A DNA stretch of 64,000 nucleotides from Paenibacillus sp. CC-CFT747 (GTDB taxonomy: Bacteria; Bacillota; Bacilli; Paenibacillales; NBRC-103111), in contig CP106741.1 of NCBI GenBank assembly GCA_030323305.1, positions 4,773,501-4,837,500 on the forward strand, read 5' to 3'. The first letter of the stretch is position 1, and each line of letters starts with the position of its first letter. Both the position numbers and the translations under genes were made by a program. The notes beneath the pieces are model-generated. The model was not told where the DNA came from, searched no databases, and saw only the letters and a program-made list of their open reading frames with translations. Of this stretch, positions 1 through 11,148 are shown piece by piece.

Positions 1-57
1 AGTAATCAAGTTGCTCCATGAAATAAATGAGAGACAAAAAGCGAGTATGAAAGCATG

Positions 58-82
58 AGCCTACCTATGAAGTAGGCTTTTT
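58..82 (+). terminator. Rho-independent terminator of an upstream gene
   Basis: AGCCTAC at 58-64 pairs with GTAGGCT at 72-78 and a run of T follows. It would end a transcript entering from the left edge. The gene it serves is outside the window. Confidence 0.75.
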
Positions 83-159
83 GTATGGAGTGATGGGGAC
101 TTATTTTGTCCCGTTTAGATGTAATATGGTTGCCGCAGCTGACAAAGGGGGACGAAACA

Positions 160-819
160 ATGAAAAAGTACATACTCTTTGATCATGATGGTGTTCTGGT
201 TGATACTGAGTTCTGGTATTACAAAGCGGGAGAACGCGCTCTGGCTGACATTGGATTTTCCTTGGATAAAGGTCAATACCTCCGTGACATGACCCAGTCA
301 TTGGGCACTTGGTCCCAAGCTAGGGTGGCAGGTATTGATGAACAGACCATCAGCAAGCAGCGTGAGGTCCGCAACGTCTATTATCAGGAATATCTACGAA
401 CAGAAGCCATAGAGATTGAAGGCGTAGTGGAAACACTAGCCGAACTGTCAAAGTACATCCGCATGGCCATCGTGACGACTGCAAAACGTGCTGATTTTCA
501 ACTTATTCATGAAAAGCGCCAGATTACACAATTCATGGAATTCGTCCTTGTTCGCGAAGACTACGAGCGCACCAAGCCGCACCCGGAACCATACTTGACC
601 GGCCTAAAACGCTTCGGAGCCGCCAAAGAAGAGACCTTGGTTGTAGAGGATTCAAACAGAGGGTTGAACTCAGCCGTGGCGGCTGGTATAGACTGTGCTA
701 TTGTCCATAACGACTTCACCAAAACACATGACTTCTCGCTGGCCAGCTATCGAATCAAGACTCTGATGGAACTAAAGGATATTATCCTGAGCAGCCACCC
801 GACCCGAAGCTCTTCATGA
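160..819 (+). CDS. HAD-superfamily hydrolase, beta-phosphoglucomutase-like
   Basis: A soluble protein of about 219 residues with the HAD motifs in order: motif I DHDGVLVDTE near residues 7-16 (nucleophile Asp and acid/base Asp), motif II TT in IVTTAKR, motif III Lys in TKPHPEPY, and motif IV VVEDSNRG. The cap between motifs I and II is the helical C1 type of phosphoglycolate phosphatases and beta-phosphoglucomutases. It probably acts on a small phosphorylated sugar or related metabolite; the substrate cannot be read from the sequence. An in-frame ATG exists at 106, but ATG 160 follows AAAGGGGG by a good spacing and begins directly at the first beta strand, so 160 is preferred. The gene stands alone between terminators. 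Confidence 0.85.
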   Translation: MKKYILFDHDGVLVDTEFWYYKAGERALADIGFSLDKGQYLRDMTQSLGTWSQARVAGIDEQTISKQREVRNVYYQEYLRTEAIEIEGVVETLAELSKYIRMAIVTTAKRADFQLIHEKRQITQFMEFVLVREDYERTKPHPEPYLTGLKRFGAAKEETLVVEDSNRGLNSAVAAGIDCAIVHNDFTKTHDFSLASYRIKTLMELKDIILSSHPTRSSS

Positions 820-981
820 TCTCAATCTAGTTTCGGGTTTTGCTCAATGGATGCATGAGTAGTGCGGAAATGGTTGACGATGGACACTTGGCAACTAGGA
901 AAGTGAGATTCAGTTTGTAACAGATCGCTTCGATGAATCGATAAGGAGTTAAGTGACTACACTAACGGGTCACCATAGCTG

Positions 982-1035
982 AAAAAGCGACAGTCCAGGA
1001 CATTATTTTCTCGTCCTTGGCTGTCGCTATTTCCA
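982..1035. terminator. Terminator between convergent genes
   Basis: AGCGACAG at 987-994 pairs with CTGTCGCT at 1021-1028, and the stem continues inward through TCCAGGAC/GTCCTTGG. Read on the minus strand it is followed by a T run, so it mainly ends the M42 peptidase transcript; it may also act on the HAD gene. Confidence 0.75.
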
Positions 1036-1074
1036 TTTCTTAAGATAGTCTAATTCTTCATTCTGATCAAACAC

Positions 1075-2144
1075 CTAGAACGAAATAACGGACTCGTACA
1101 TCGTTTTGTCCGAGGCTTGAATCAGCTTCAGAAGCAGCTCCTTGGCGGCATCGTAATCATCCGTATGGATCATGGAGGCGGAGGTATGAATATAGCGGGC
1201 GCATACGCCGAGGACGGCCGTCGGTACGCCGCGCCCGTACAGGTGAATTTTGCCACCGTCGGTCGCTCCAGGGGAAATGTAGAGCTGGTAAGGGATCCGG
1301 TGGGTTTCGGCCGTATCCAGAATAAAGTCCGTCAAGGTGCGGTTAGGAATGATGGCGCTGTCCAGAATGCGGACGACGGCGCCTTGTCCGAGGCGTCCGA
1401 ACGCGTTCGGATCCCCTCCGGCATCTCCTGCCGGCCCGGCCTCCAGCGTATAGCACAGGTCCGGCTCGATCAGGGCGGCCGCCGTCTGTGCACCGCGCAT
1501 GCCGACCTCCTCCTGGACGGTCGCTCCCGCATACAAGGTGTTAGGAAGCGATACGTCCTTCAGCTCCTGGAGCAGCTCAATCGCAAGGCCGACCCCGAAC
1601 CGGTTGTCCCATGCCTTGGCCAAAATTTTCTTCTCATTGGCGAGGGGCGTGAACTCGCTGACGGGCACGATGGGAAGACCCGGACGGACCCCAAGGCCTG
1701 GGCATGCTGACGGTTGTCCGCTCCAATATCGAGATACATCGAGGGGATGTCGACCGGCTTGCTTCTCTGCGCTTCGTCTAGTAGGTGACGGGGAGTCGAG
1801 GAAATCACCCCCAGAACGGGCCTCTGCGGCGTCAGGATCGTCATACGCTGAGCGAGCAGCACCTGGTTCCACCAGCCGCCAAGCGCCTGGAAACGGATCA
1901 TTCCATTGTCCAGAATGGTGGTGACCAGGAACCCGACTTCGTCCATATGGCCGCCGGCCATGATGCGCGGACCGGCCGGATCTCCGCGGAGAACCCCAAA
2001 CAAGCTTCCCAGCCTGTCCTCTACAATCTCCCTAGTATGCTTCTTGATTTCTCCGAGCAAGAAGCGTCTCACTTCGTGCTCAAAGCCCGGAGCCCCCGGA
2101 AGCTCCGTCAACGTTTTGAACATGTCTCTCGTCGTCTGATCCAT
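1075..2144 (-). CDS. M42 family metallo-aminopeptidase (frameshifted)
   Basis: A dinuclear metal aminopeptidase of the M42 (YsdC/FrvX/glutamyl aminopeptidase) family, expected to trim peptides in the cytoplasm as a large oligomer. Seen in order: GAPGFE at the N-terminus, metal-binding GGHMDEVG near residue 67, the second metal/catalytic region AKAWDNRFG, the catalytic pair in QEEVGMRG, SPGATDGG, and the last metal His in IHT near the C-terminus. The coding frame changes once at 1689-1692: on the coding strand a run of four G should be five. Restoring one base joins both halves into a protein of about 356 residues, a normal family length. The ATG at 2144 follows GGGAGGG. It is divergent from the large plus-strand cluster, which may share its intergenic region. 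Confidence 0.85.
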
Positions 2145-2259
2145 CCCTAATCCCTCCCGGTAACGGTACTCTTTTCCAACTTATCCGCCGTCTTCGGGGC
2201 TGTCAATCCCGCCTATCCAAAAAGGCAAGATTCCTAATAAAACAGCAAGATCGCATGAT

Positions 2260-2273
2260 GTGAAACGCTTACA
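2260..2273. promoter_or_regulatory. cre-like (CcpA/LacI-family) site, imperfect
   Basis: The minus strand reads TGTAAGCGTTTCAC. The first 11 bases fit the catabolite response consensus TGTAARCGTTTNCA, but one T of the TTT run would have to be missing for a full match. It lies about 20-30 bases before the first gene of the plus-strand cluster, a typical place for repression. Given the base losses elsewhere in this sequence, a true site is possible. Confidence 0.3.
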
Positions 2274-2291
2274 TCGCTCTTTATACTGAGG

Positions 2292-4040
2292 GTGACGATA
2301 AACCGAACACAGGAGATGATTCCTCTGAACAGTTCCATGGTGGAAGCGGTACAGGACCTTGTCAAGCTGCAGGACGGAAGATTGAGTGAGTATAGGGAAA
2401 AGCGGCAAGCCACGGCGGCGGAAGGAAGAACACCGGATCCTCTTGGATTGGGTACGGTCTCCATCATGCTGCCTCTGTACGCCCACCCCGATTCGGCCTA
2501 TTACCGGGATGCCTCTCTGCTGCCCGAAATGGAAGAGGGAGCGGAGAACTTTCTGAAGACGCAGCTGCCGAGCGGCTGCATCTCCCTCGTGAACTGCAAC
2601 ATCGACTCTCCTCCGGATACGGCCTTCACCACTCACCTTACCTCCTTGCTGTACCAGGTGGCTGAACGATCGGGCTTGCCTGAGCTTCAAGGGGTGCAGG
2701 GAGCTCTTCGTCTGTTTCTGGAGCGGGCGAAGCCGTGCCTGCTGAATGGGGGATTCATACTCCGAACCACCGCTGGGTCATGGCGGGTGCGCTTGCCAAA
2801 ATGTACGAGATATTTGAAGAGGATGCTTTCCGCGACCGGGCTTTTCAATTTCTCGACGAGGGCTTTGACATGACGGAATACGGAGAATGGACGGAACGCA
2901 GCAATGCCATCTATAACGGGGCGTGCGCCATTCACCTGTACGACGTTGGGCTGATCTTCGGCTATGAGCCGACCTTTCAGGCGATCCGCTCCAATTTGAC
3001 GATGATGCAGTACATGTTCCATCCGGATGATTCCATCGTCACGGAGTATTCCGGGCGGCAGGATCTGGGGCAGACCATGATGATGAGCGACTGGTATTAC
3101 GTCATCTGCCACCTGATGGCCTCCCGCGATCAGAATCCTGTTTTCGGAGCGATGGCGGGCGTAGCCGAGAAGACGGCTCCCCGGGGTCCCATGCTTTGAT
3201 GTTCTGGATGCTGTATCCGGACGAGATGAGCGGAGCCCGGACCTTCATGGGACCGCTGTCCGACGAATACACGATCCTGTTTGGGGAAGAGAACGAAGTT
3301 CCTGTCCCGAAGAACGTCCCTTACCTGGGAAAACTGGTCCAGCACCCCCACGGGGCGTCCGTTCTTCGGCACCGCAAGGGCAAGCTGAGCGTAACGGCGA
3401 TGGCCGGCCAGCCGGAGCTTCTAACCATCCGCTACGGGGAAGCCGCTATGTACGGCCTTAAGCTGGGAGCCGGCTGGTTCGGCATCGGAGGGGTGGCCTT
3501 TCCCTCGATCCGGCAAACCGGGGAAGCGACCTACCGGATGCAGATCGAGCTCGAAGGCTGCTACTGGAATCCTTTGCCGAAGCATTTGACGGAAGGGACG
3601 GACGGCATGTACGTCAAGATGCCGAACCATCTTCGGGAGAAGACCCACGTTCAGTTTTTGCCTGTAGCCGTGGAGCTTACCTTGATGGATAACGGGGTGG
3701 ATGTCCGCGTTCTCTCCGAAGCCATTCCTAACATCTATTTGCAGGCCGTCTGTATGTTTGACCCGCAGGGAACGCTAGGCGGTCCTTCTCTGGAGGAAGC
3801 CGCCCCGGGGATTCTGTCCTTGACGGAAGGAGAAGCGAGCTTTACCAGAGGAGGGGATACGATCGTGGTGTCCGGGGAGCGAAGGAGCATGGGGATCTGT
3901 CGATGCGCAACGACAAAGTCAACCGGGATGCCCTTAACCTTACCGTAAACTGGGTGACGCCGGCGAACCGGACCCTCCGCTTCCGCTGCATGACTAACCC
4001 GAAAGGGCAGGGAGATGAAAGCCATGGCGAGAAAAATTGA
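2292..4040 (+). CDS. Conserved protein of unknown function, predicted helical-toroid fold (frameshifted)
   Basis: About 580 residues when three frame changes are repaired: at 2748-2752 (GGGGG should be six), 3179-3182 (CCCC should be five) and 3891-3894 (GGGG should be five). The middle third is helical with Trp/Tyr/Asp-rich motifs such as GGIHTPNHRWVMAGALA and EYSGRQDLGQ, resembling alpha/alpha-toroid carbohydrate-active proteins; the last third looks beta-rich, as in heparinase-like lyases. I do not recognise a named family. The start is uncertain: GTG 2292 is the furthest upstream, and ATG 2316 and ATG 2337 are alternatives with poor ribosome sites. It overlaps the next gene by 17 bases, so it is probably co-translated with it. 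No signal peptide is visible, which suggests a cytoplasmic protein. Confidence 0.6.
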
Positions 4041-5365
4041 AGTCGACGTAACCGACTACAGCTTCCTGGAGGAGGATTCGGCTTACAAGGGTTCGATTCT
4101 CCGTCCGATCGACACCGCCCGTTTGCTGCAACCGTGCTTCTGGCTGGAATTTGAATTGTCCCGCATGACCATTGGCTGGGTGCCGGGGGTTCCCGACTGG
4201 GACGTTAAAGGCGAGCTCGTCCGGATGGGCTATCTGCACACGGAGCACATGAAGCTGCTGCGGGACCGGATCCATGAGCTGCCTGGACCGGACATCGGGG
4301 AGCATGCTTCGCCCCCTGCAGGAATCCGGGACGCCTGCCAGCGCATTTCCTGCGCTCCCACGTTCGCGGAATTCGCCGCCGGCTACCACCATCTTGTCTC
4401 CAAGCTTAACCGGAGGTACGAAGACTTCATGGAATCGTTCGATCCCGTCCTCGATGCTCCGACCCTGGACCGGATTCGGCATATTCTGGTCGACCGTGAC
4501 CGGCTGCTCGGCTGGGCGGTCCCCTTCACGATGTTTGCAGGAATAGACGATCCCGATGAGCGGGATGCCTATCGGGAGTGGACCCGGTATGTGAACGACG
4601 TCTGGACCGCGCTGGAAAAATCCGTACCGGGCTCTGTGCCCGATTGGCCGGCCCCCCGCCCGGGAACCGGCTGGCCCCATTCCTCCACAAGCGGCGCACG
4701 ACCCCCGGTATCCGCTTGTGAATCTGACGAAATACAAAAGCGCCATGTTCGACCCGCAATCCCCGACCTATGACAGCGTCAAGCATATGGTATTTATCAA
4801 CGCCAGCGAAATGTCGGCGGCGGAAAGCCTGTGCTACCTGTACTACGGCGTACAGGGCATGCCCGCGGATTTCTACATGGACGTCGCCCGTCATACTTGG
4901 GACGAAATTCGGCACAGCCAGATGGGGGTCCGCCGGCTGAAGCAGTGGGGCTACCGGACGGAGGATTTTGCGTGGCATCCGCCGACCATTCCGACCCCGG
5001 AAACGATGCAGCAGGTTTTTCCGGAATTTTATTCGAGCTTGACCATGGTGATGGAGCCCTGTTCCTTCATTAAGAAACGGAAATCGATCACCGCCTTTAT
5101 GGAGCATGGGGATCCCTTATCGTCCATCCAGTCGGAATACGATATTGCGGACGAGCGGCTTCATGTGGGCTTCGGCCAGAAGTGGGGAGCCAAGCTGTAT
5201 GAACACACGGGGGATTTCGTGACGGCCGGCAAGGTGGCGGAAACCGTCAAGCGCAGCCATCTGGTAAAGATGGGATACACCCAGGAGCAAATCGATCAGG
5301 TTCTGAAGAGCTTTCCCGAATTTTGCGGGTTTGCCACCATGGATTTGAACTATGCGAAGTATTAA
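4024..5365 (+). CDS. Ferritin-like di-iron protein, paralogue A (frameshifted)
   Basis: About 448 residues. The C-terminal half has a ferritin-like four-helix pattern: Glu in NASEMSAAE, an ExxH in ARHTWDEIRHSQ and a second ExxH in ADERLHVGFG, the usual set of six di-iron ligands. The N-terminal half (helices with FWLEFELSRM, HTEHMKLL and DAPTLDRIRH) looks like a second, weaker helical bundle. Two bases are missing in the C/G-rich stretch 4652-4664; adding them joins both halves. ATG 4024 is preferred over ATG 4015 because GGGAG then has normal spacing. Paralogues lie at 8355-9795 and 16226-17508. Likely an O2-using oxidase or oxygenase (inference); the substrate is unknown. Confidence 0.7.
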
Positions 5366-5464
5366 GGAATACCACCGGGGTCGGGCTTCGTCCGATCCTT
5401 CCGTCTATATAAGGCGGTTTACCGGAGGAGCTTCGCAGGAAACCTAAGTCGGGGAGGAAGAAGG

Positions 5465-8228
5465 ATGCACTTAACCGCCTATCATTTACGAGTGGAATAT
5501 AAAGAGAATCCGCTGGGCATCGACCGGCTGAGGCCTCGTCTCGGCTGGAGGCTCCAGTCCGGCTATCGGAAGGACGTTCAGTCGGCTTACCGCCTTATAG
5601 TGTCTTCCAGCCGGGAGGCGCTGCTCGGGGATTCCGGCGACCTGTGGGATACGGGGAAAGTGCCGTCCGATTGTTCCCAGCATATCGAATATGAAGGAGC
5701 CGGCTTGACATCCGGTCAGGAGGTTTTCTGGAAGGTGATGGTTTGGGACCGGGAGGGACGCCCATCCCCATGGAGCGAGCCGGCCGTCTGGTCCATGGGG
5801 CTGCTGGAACGAAGCGAGTGGAAGGGCAAATGGATCGGCCTGAAATCGCCGCATGCTCCGACCCATGCCGCGCCTAAGCCTGCCGTGTACTTAAGAAAGA
5901 GCCTCCAAGTATCCAAGCCGGTCAGGCGGGCTGTCCTGTATGCAGCGGCACTTGGGGCTTATGAGCTTTACCTGAACGGAAGTCCAATCGGCAATGGCTC
6001 CTTGAACCCTGATTGGACGGACTACGCCATCCGGCTCCAGTACCAGGCCTTCGATGTGACAGGACAGCTGGCCGAAGGAGGCAACGGCTTGGGGGTTCTG
6101 CTCGGCCACGGCTGGTACTCCGGGTATATCGGCATGTTTGGCTATCAGCGGTATGGCAGGGACCCCCGGATTATGCTTCAGCTGAACGTGGAGTACCAGG
6201 ACGGAACGGTTGAGAAGTCATACACGGACTCTACGTGGAAAGCCTTGTTCGGGCCGCTCGTTGCCACGGATTTTCAGATGGGCGAAACATACGACGCCCG
6301 GTTGGCTTTTCCCGGCTGGAAGGAACCGGCGTTCAACGATGCGGAATGGAGGCAGGCGGAGGTCTTTTACGATTACAAAGGCTTTCTGTGCGGGGCGGTA
6401 TGCCCTCCGGTAAAGCCGGTTATGGAGCTCTCTCCGGTGTCGGTCGAGCGGAAGGAAACCGGCACTTATGTGATCGATATGGGGCAAAACATGGTCGGCC
6501 GTCTGCGGGTGCGGTTATCGGGCGAGCCGGGGACCACGGTCATCCTCCGCCATGGGGAAGCTTTGGATGAAAACGGAAACCTGTACACGGATAACCTACG
6601 CTTAACCCGCCAGACCGACACGTACATTCTGAACGGGGAAGAAGAGGAGTGGTTCGAGCCGTTCTTTACCGTTCACGGCTTCCGGTATGTGGAACTATCC
6701 GGATACCCGGATGTTCTAAGTACGGAGGACGTGGTGGGCGTTGTCCTTCACTCGTCCCTGCCGAAGACGGGGACGCTGGAAACCTCCCATCCGCTGCTTA
6801 ACCAACTGATCTCCAACATCGAATGGACGCAGCGGGGCAACTTCGTAAGCGTACCAACCGATTGTCCGCAGCGCGACGAACGGCACGGGTGGACGGGGGA
6901 TGCCCTGGTGTTTTTCCGGACGGCCTGCTACCAGCTGGAATCCGCTTCCTTCTTTACCAAATGGCTGACGGATCTAACTGACGCCCAGCGTCCGACCGGC
7001 GCCTTCACCGATTTCGCCCCATTTATACCGGGTGGAAAAACGGAGCACGGAGGAGACATGACCTATGACCACACGGCTTCTGCGGGATGGGCGGATGCGG
7101 GAGTTCTCGTTCCCTGGATGATGTATCAGGTGTACGGCGACAAGCGGATTCTTCAGGAGCACTACCCGTCCATGATCCGGTGGATCCGGTTCCTGCAAGA
7201 AATGCATCCGCGCCATATCCGGGAGGATCTGCCACAGTATGGAGACTGGCTGTCCATTCCCGAAACCGGGGGATCGCCGAGCTGCGGAACGTGTCCTCCT
7301 TGTCCACGACACCGTACGACGTTTTCGCCACCTCTTATTATGCTTACTCCGCAGGAGTGCTGGCCCTTGTGGCTGAAAAGCTCGGGCGTCACGAGGAAGC
7401 GAAGGAGTGGGCCGAGCTCAAGGAGGACATCAAGAAGGCCTACCTAAAGGCGTTCGTCGACGGTTCCGGCCGGATTAAAGGAGACACCCAATCGGCGTAT
7501 GTGCTGGCACTCGCGATGGATTTGCTTCCGGAGGACCAGCGGCAGGCAGCCGTGGAACGCCTTCTCCAGCTTCTGGAGCAGCGGGACTGGCACCTTTCCA
7601 CCGGCATTCACGGAACCCGCTACTTGCTGACGCTGCTGGTGGAAGCCGGACAGGAGGAGGCCGCTTTTCGGATCATGATGAAAGAGACGTTCCCGTCTTG
7701 GCTGTACTCGATCCGGCAGGGGGCTACCACCATATGGGAGCGCTGGGACGGATGGACGGAGGAGAGAGGCTTTCAGCGGGCGGGCATGAATTCCTTGAAT
7801 CACTATGCCCTCGGTTCGGTGGGCGAATGGCTGTACCGGTATGTGGGAGGAATCGATTACGACGAGCCGGGCTTCAAGCGCATCCGCATCCAGCCAAGAA
7901 TCGGAGGCGGCCTCGAGTCGGCCCGCTGCCAATATGAATCCCTCTACGGACCGATCGCTTGCTCCTGGCGGCAGGAGGAGGAAGGCTTCACTTATCTGTG
8001 TCGATTCCCGCCAACACGTCCGCTTCTATCCGCATCCCTCTGAAGGCCGGCCAGAAAATCATGGAAAGCGGCCGGGATCTCGGCTTGTCGGAAGACCTGC
8101 GGGTGATCGCTCACGAGAAGGATTATTGTTTGCTCGATGCCGGCTCCGGGGACTATCTGTTTCGGGTCGAAGACGAGCCGGGGAAAAGTCTGGCCCCCGT
8201 CGAGGGGCAAGTGCCTTATTCCCGGTAG
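5465..8228 (+). CDS. Alpha-L-rhamnosidase, GH78 (frameshifted)
   Basis: Removes terminal alpha-L-rhamnose from glycans or glycosides. About 920 residues, normal for GH78. Order seen: N-terminal beta domain beginning with YKENPLGID and PRLGW, a jelly-roll domain with ELYLNG and the LGHGWYSG motif, then the (alpha/alpha)6 catalytic domain with CPQRDERHGWTGDA near residue 470, which carries the acidic catalytic residues, and a C-terminal beta domain with RIQPRIGGGL. Two losses break the frame: at 7268-7272 (GGGGG should be six) and near 8000 (CTGTGTCG, probably CTGGTGTCG). The ATG follows GGAGGAAGAAGG. No signal peptide, so it should act inside the cell on imported oligosaccharides. It sits between two ferritin-like paralogues in the same transcription direction. 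Confidence 0.92.
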
Positions 8229-8354
8229 GTTTGTTCTCAAAAGGACTCCGTATGAGCACGATCATGGGCAGGGAAGCCGAACAACACTCACGGATAAGGC
8301 ACCGGCACGCGCCTATTAAGCCGGACCTAACGGTTAAGCAGAGGAGGAAGGGGA

Positions 8355-9795
8355 ATGTCGGACCAATCTAAGCGGGAGTGGAGCAAAAAGAACTGCGGCG
8401 TATCCCGCAAGCTGCCGGTTTGCGCCGGGCGGCGGCGTTTCAGAGAAGCCTGATCGGCATAACGGGCGCATGGATCGCACGCTTGAGGCATGCCGAGTGC
8501 AAGTACATGGCAGCCCGTCACCTGTGGGAATGGGCCGAGATTTTCGATGGCCTGAGGAAGAGGCTTCTGGAAATGCCCGGAGGAAAGCCGGATGCCCCGC
8601 TTGAGAATCATTTGAACAGCGTGCTGGAGGAGGCTCTCTTTGCGGCGGATGAAGAGCCCTTTCTGGATGCTCTATATAATGTCCTCCTACCCGCTCTCCG
8701 CCGTGCATATCTTGGTTATATTCAGTCCACGGTGGAGCTGCCGGACCGTCCTTCCGTTCATCTTCTTAGAGACGCGGTGAGAACTATCGAGCAGCAGCTC
8801 CAGGAAGGCCGAGACATGCTCCAGCCCTTCCGGAGGGAGCGTGACACCGCTCCGGAAACGGCTTCGGACTCCTCTGTTCCAGATACAGACCCTTCTGCCG
8901 AATGGGTCCGGCATATGCAAGCCCTCCTCGATACAGCGGGAGGCCTTTCGGGGAAGCCGAAGCGGCAACCGTAGAAGCGAAGCGGCGCTATGCCGGCCGA
9001 GCTTATCGTTCGCCGGAGATGCAGCACCGGACGGTTGGTTCCCATTACTCCTATGAGCATCCGATCGAAGGCTATTTATGGTCGAACAATCTGAAGGGCG
9101 ACCCGTTGATCGAACGGGCCGCTCTGGCGGTCTGGCTGTACAACGAGCTCGACGCGGCCGAGTACCTTTCTCCGATTCTGTATGAAGTGAGAGGCATGCC
9201 GTGGGAGTTCTACTATGACGTGGCGAGGCATACCTGGGACGAGGCCCGGCATTCCGAATTCGGGTTAAAGCTCATGACGGCTCTGGGGTTCACTCCCAAG
9301 GAGTTTGAAGTGTGGGTGGCGACCTATATGAGCTCCATCCAAATGAAGCCCTATGAACGGTATGCCGCGGTTACGTGCTGGTACGAGCCGGGCAGCTTTC
9401 AAGTCAAGCCGGATTACTTGGCAAGACTTGCAGAAGAAGCGGGAGGAGAAGACCTGGCGGTGGAGCTGCTCCGATTCGATCTGGCCGATGAAACCCTTCA
9501 TGTCAGCTTCGGCCACAAGTGGGTAGAGAAGCTGATGCGCCATTACGGGGATAGCCGGACGGTGGACGAATTTGTGGCGGAGGTCAAGAAGCTCGGAACG
9601 GCACTGAGGGAAGAGCAGGCGGCCGCCTTCACCCGAACGATGCCGGACGCGAACCGCCATACGCTGGAATCCATTCGGGAGCATATGGAGAGATGGATGG
9701 GGGAGAAGGGCAAGGCCATCCCGGTTTATGCCGCGCAAACCAGCACGGAGCATGGAGGGGCCGATGATGATCGGAGAGAAGGTTCTTGTCTATAG
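8355..9795 (+). CDS. Ferritin-like di-iron protein, paralogue B (frameshifted)
   Basis: About 480 residues. The C-terminal half has Glu in LYNELDAAEY, ExxH in ARHTWDEARHSEFG and ExxH in ADETLHVSFGHKW, matching paralogues A and C closely. The N-terminal helical half is the most divergent: the EHH/EHM seen in the others is replaced by WAEIFDGLR, so any metal site there is probably lost. Two single-base losses: the A run near 8384-8389 (AAAAA should be six), which hides the true N-terminus, and GGGG at 8949-8952. ATG 8355 is chosen because it follows AGGAGG and its first residues join the rest once the A is restored. It overlaps the start of the peptidase gene by 32 bases. Confidence 0.7.
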
Positions 9796-11147
9796 GGAAG
9801 ACATCCTTCATCATGTCCGGGAGCTGATAAGGATTCGAAGTGTCCTCTCCGAGCCGAAGGAGGGCATGCCTTACGGCGAAGGGGTTCATGCGGCCTTGAC
9901 CTATGTCCTGCAGCTGGCAGAACAGCTGGGTTTTCGGACGGCTCAAGTCGATGGCCACGCCGGTCACGCGGAATATGGCGAAGGGGAGAAGCTGGCGGCT
10001 GTTCTCGTGCATGTGGATACGGTGGCGGAAGGGGACGGCTGGAGCGTTGACCCTTTTCAGGCGGTGCTCCGGGACGGCCGCATTTATGGCCGGGGCGCAT
10101 CGGATAACAAGGCGGCAGCCATTGCGGCGCTGTTCTGTCTCAAAGCCGTACAAGACTCCGGCTTGCTCCCGAAGAAAAGGATCCGGATTATATTCGGAAC
10201 GAACGAGGAGAATGGCATGACGGACCTGGATCATTATTTTGAAAAGGAGCCGCTGCCCGACTATGGCTTCACCCCCGATGCGGCTTACCCGATCATCCAT
10301 GCCGAGAAAGGCTATTACGTCATCCGGCTGTCCGTGAAGCACCCGTCCAGTCCGGTGACGCTTACCGGGGAACGGCTCCCAACGTGGTGCCCGACCGCTG
10401 CCAAGCCGATATCGACCGTAAAGCCCTGGGGGAGAAGTCTTTGGAGCCTCTCCTTCAACAAGCGGCGTCCTCCGAAAGGATCGAGTGCTTCCTCGAGGAG
10501 GACCGGGTCCGGCTGACAGCGGCAGGCAAGAGCGGCCACGGCTCGTACCCTCCGTCCGGAATCAACGCCGTCTCGATCCTCGTTGAACTGCTGCAGGGGC
10601 TTCCGTACGTCGGCGGGCCGGTAAACCTGATCCGTTTTGTGGGAGAGAAGATCGGCCGGGAGGCGTTCGGCGAATCCTTGGGGCTCGCGGTCAGCGATCC
10701 GGTACACGGCCGGCTTACCATCAACCTGGGACAGATGGAGGTAAGGGATAAGGAAAGCATAGCTCTGCTTAATTTGAGATACCCGGTAACGGAGAATGGA
10801 CCTTCCCTTATCGACTCGTTACGCGAAGCGGCATGGGAATATGGGATCCGCGTAGAGGTGCTACAGCATCTGGAGCCTCTGTATGTTCCGCCGGGTCATC
10901 CGTTAATCCGCAAGCTTTCCCGGGCGTATGAGGCGGTGACGGGCGAGAAGGCCGAGCTGCTTTCCATCGGCGGGGGACCTATGCCCGTAAGCTGCAAAAC
11001 CGCGGAGTTGCCTTCGGACCCGGCTTCCGGGGAACGGACACGAAAGCGCATCAGCCCGACGAATTTGTACCGGTCGATGATTTGATGCGGCATGCCGTCA
11101 TTTGCACGCAGGCCATCTTCGAAATGCTGGATGAGGAGGAGGGATAG
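9764..11147 (+). CDS. M20 family dipeptidase, PepV-like (frameshifted)
   Basis: A zinc dipeptidase of the PepV branch of M20, about 461 residues as expected. Visible motifs: metal His and Asp in HVDTVAEGDGW near residue 82, bridging Asp in YGRGASDNKA, catalytic Glu pair in GTNEENGM, and a C-terminal metal His in TKAHQPDEF. Frame losses at 10367-10370 (GGGG should be five) and 10972-10976 (GGGGG should be six); after the second, the reading frame ends at the TAG at 11145-11147, directly before the next start. ATG 9764 follows GGAGGGG; ATG 9767 is equally possible. In this cluster it may cut a peptide or amide bond of the pathway substrate (inference) rather than general dipeptides. Confidence 0.85.
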
Positions 11148-11148
11148 C

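Noticed and set aside
2292..4040. Three separate small genes instead of one
   Set aside because: Each break is repaired by one base in a G or C run and none of the parts has its own ribosome site.
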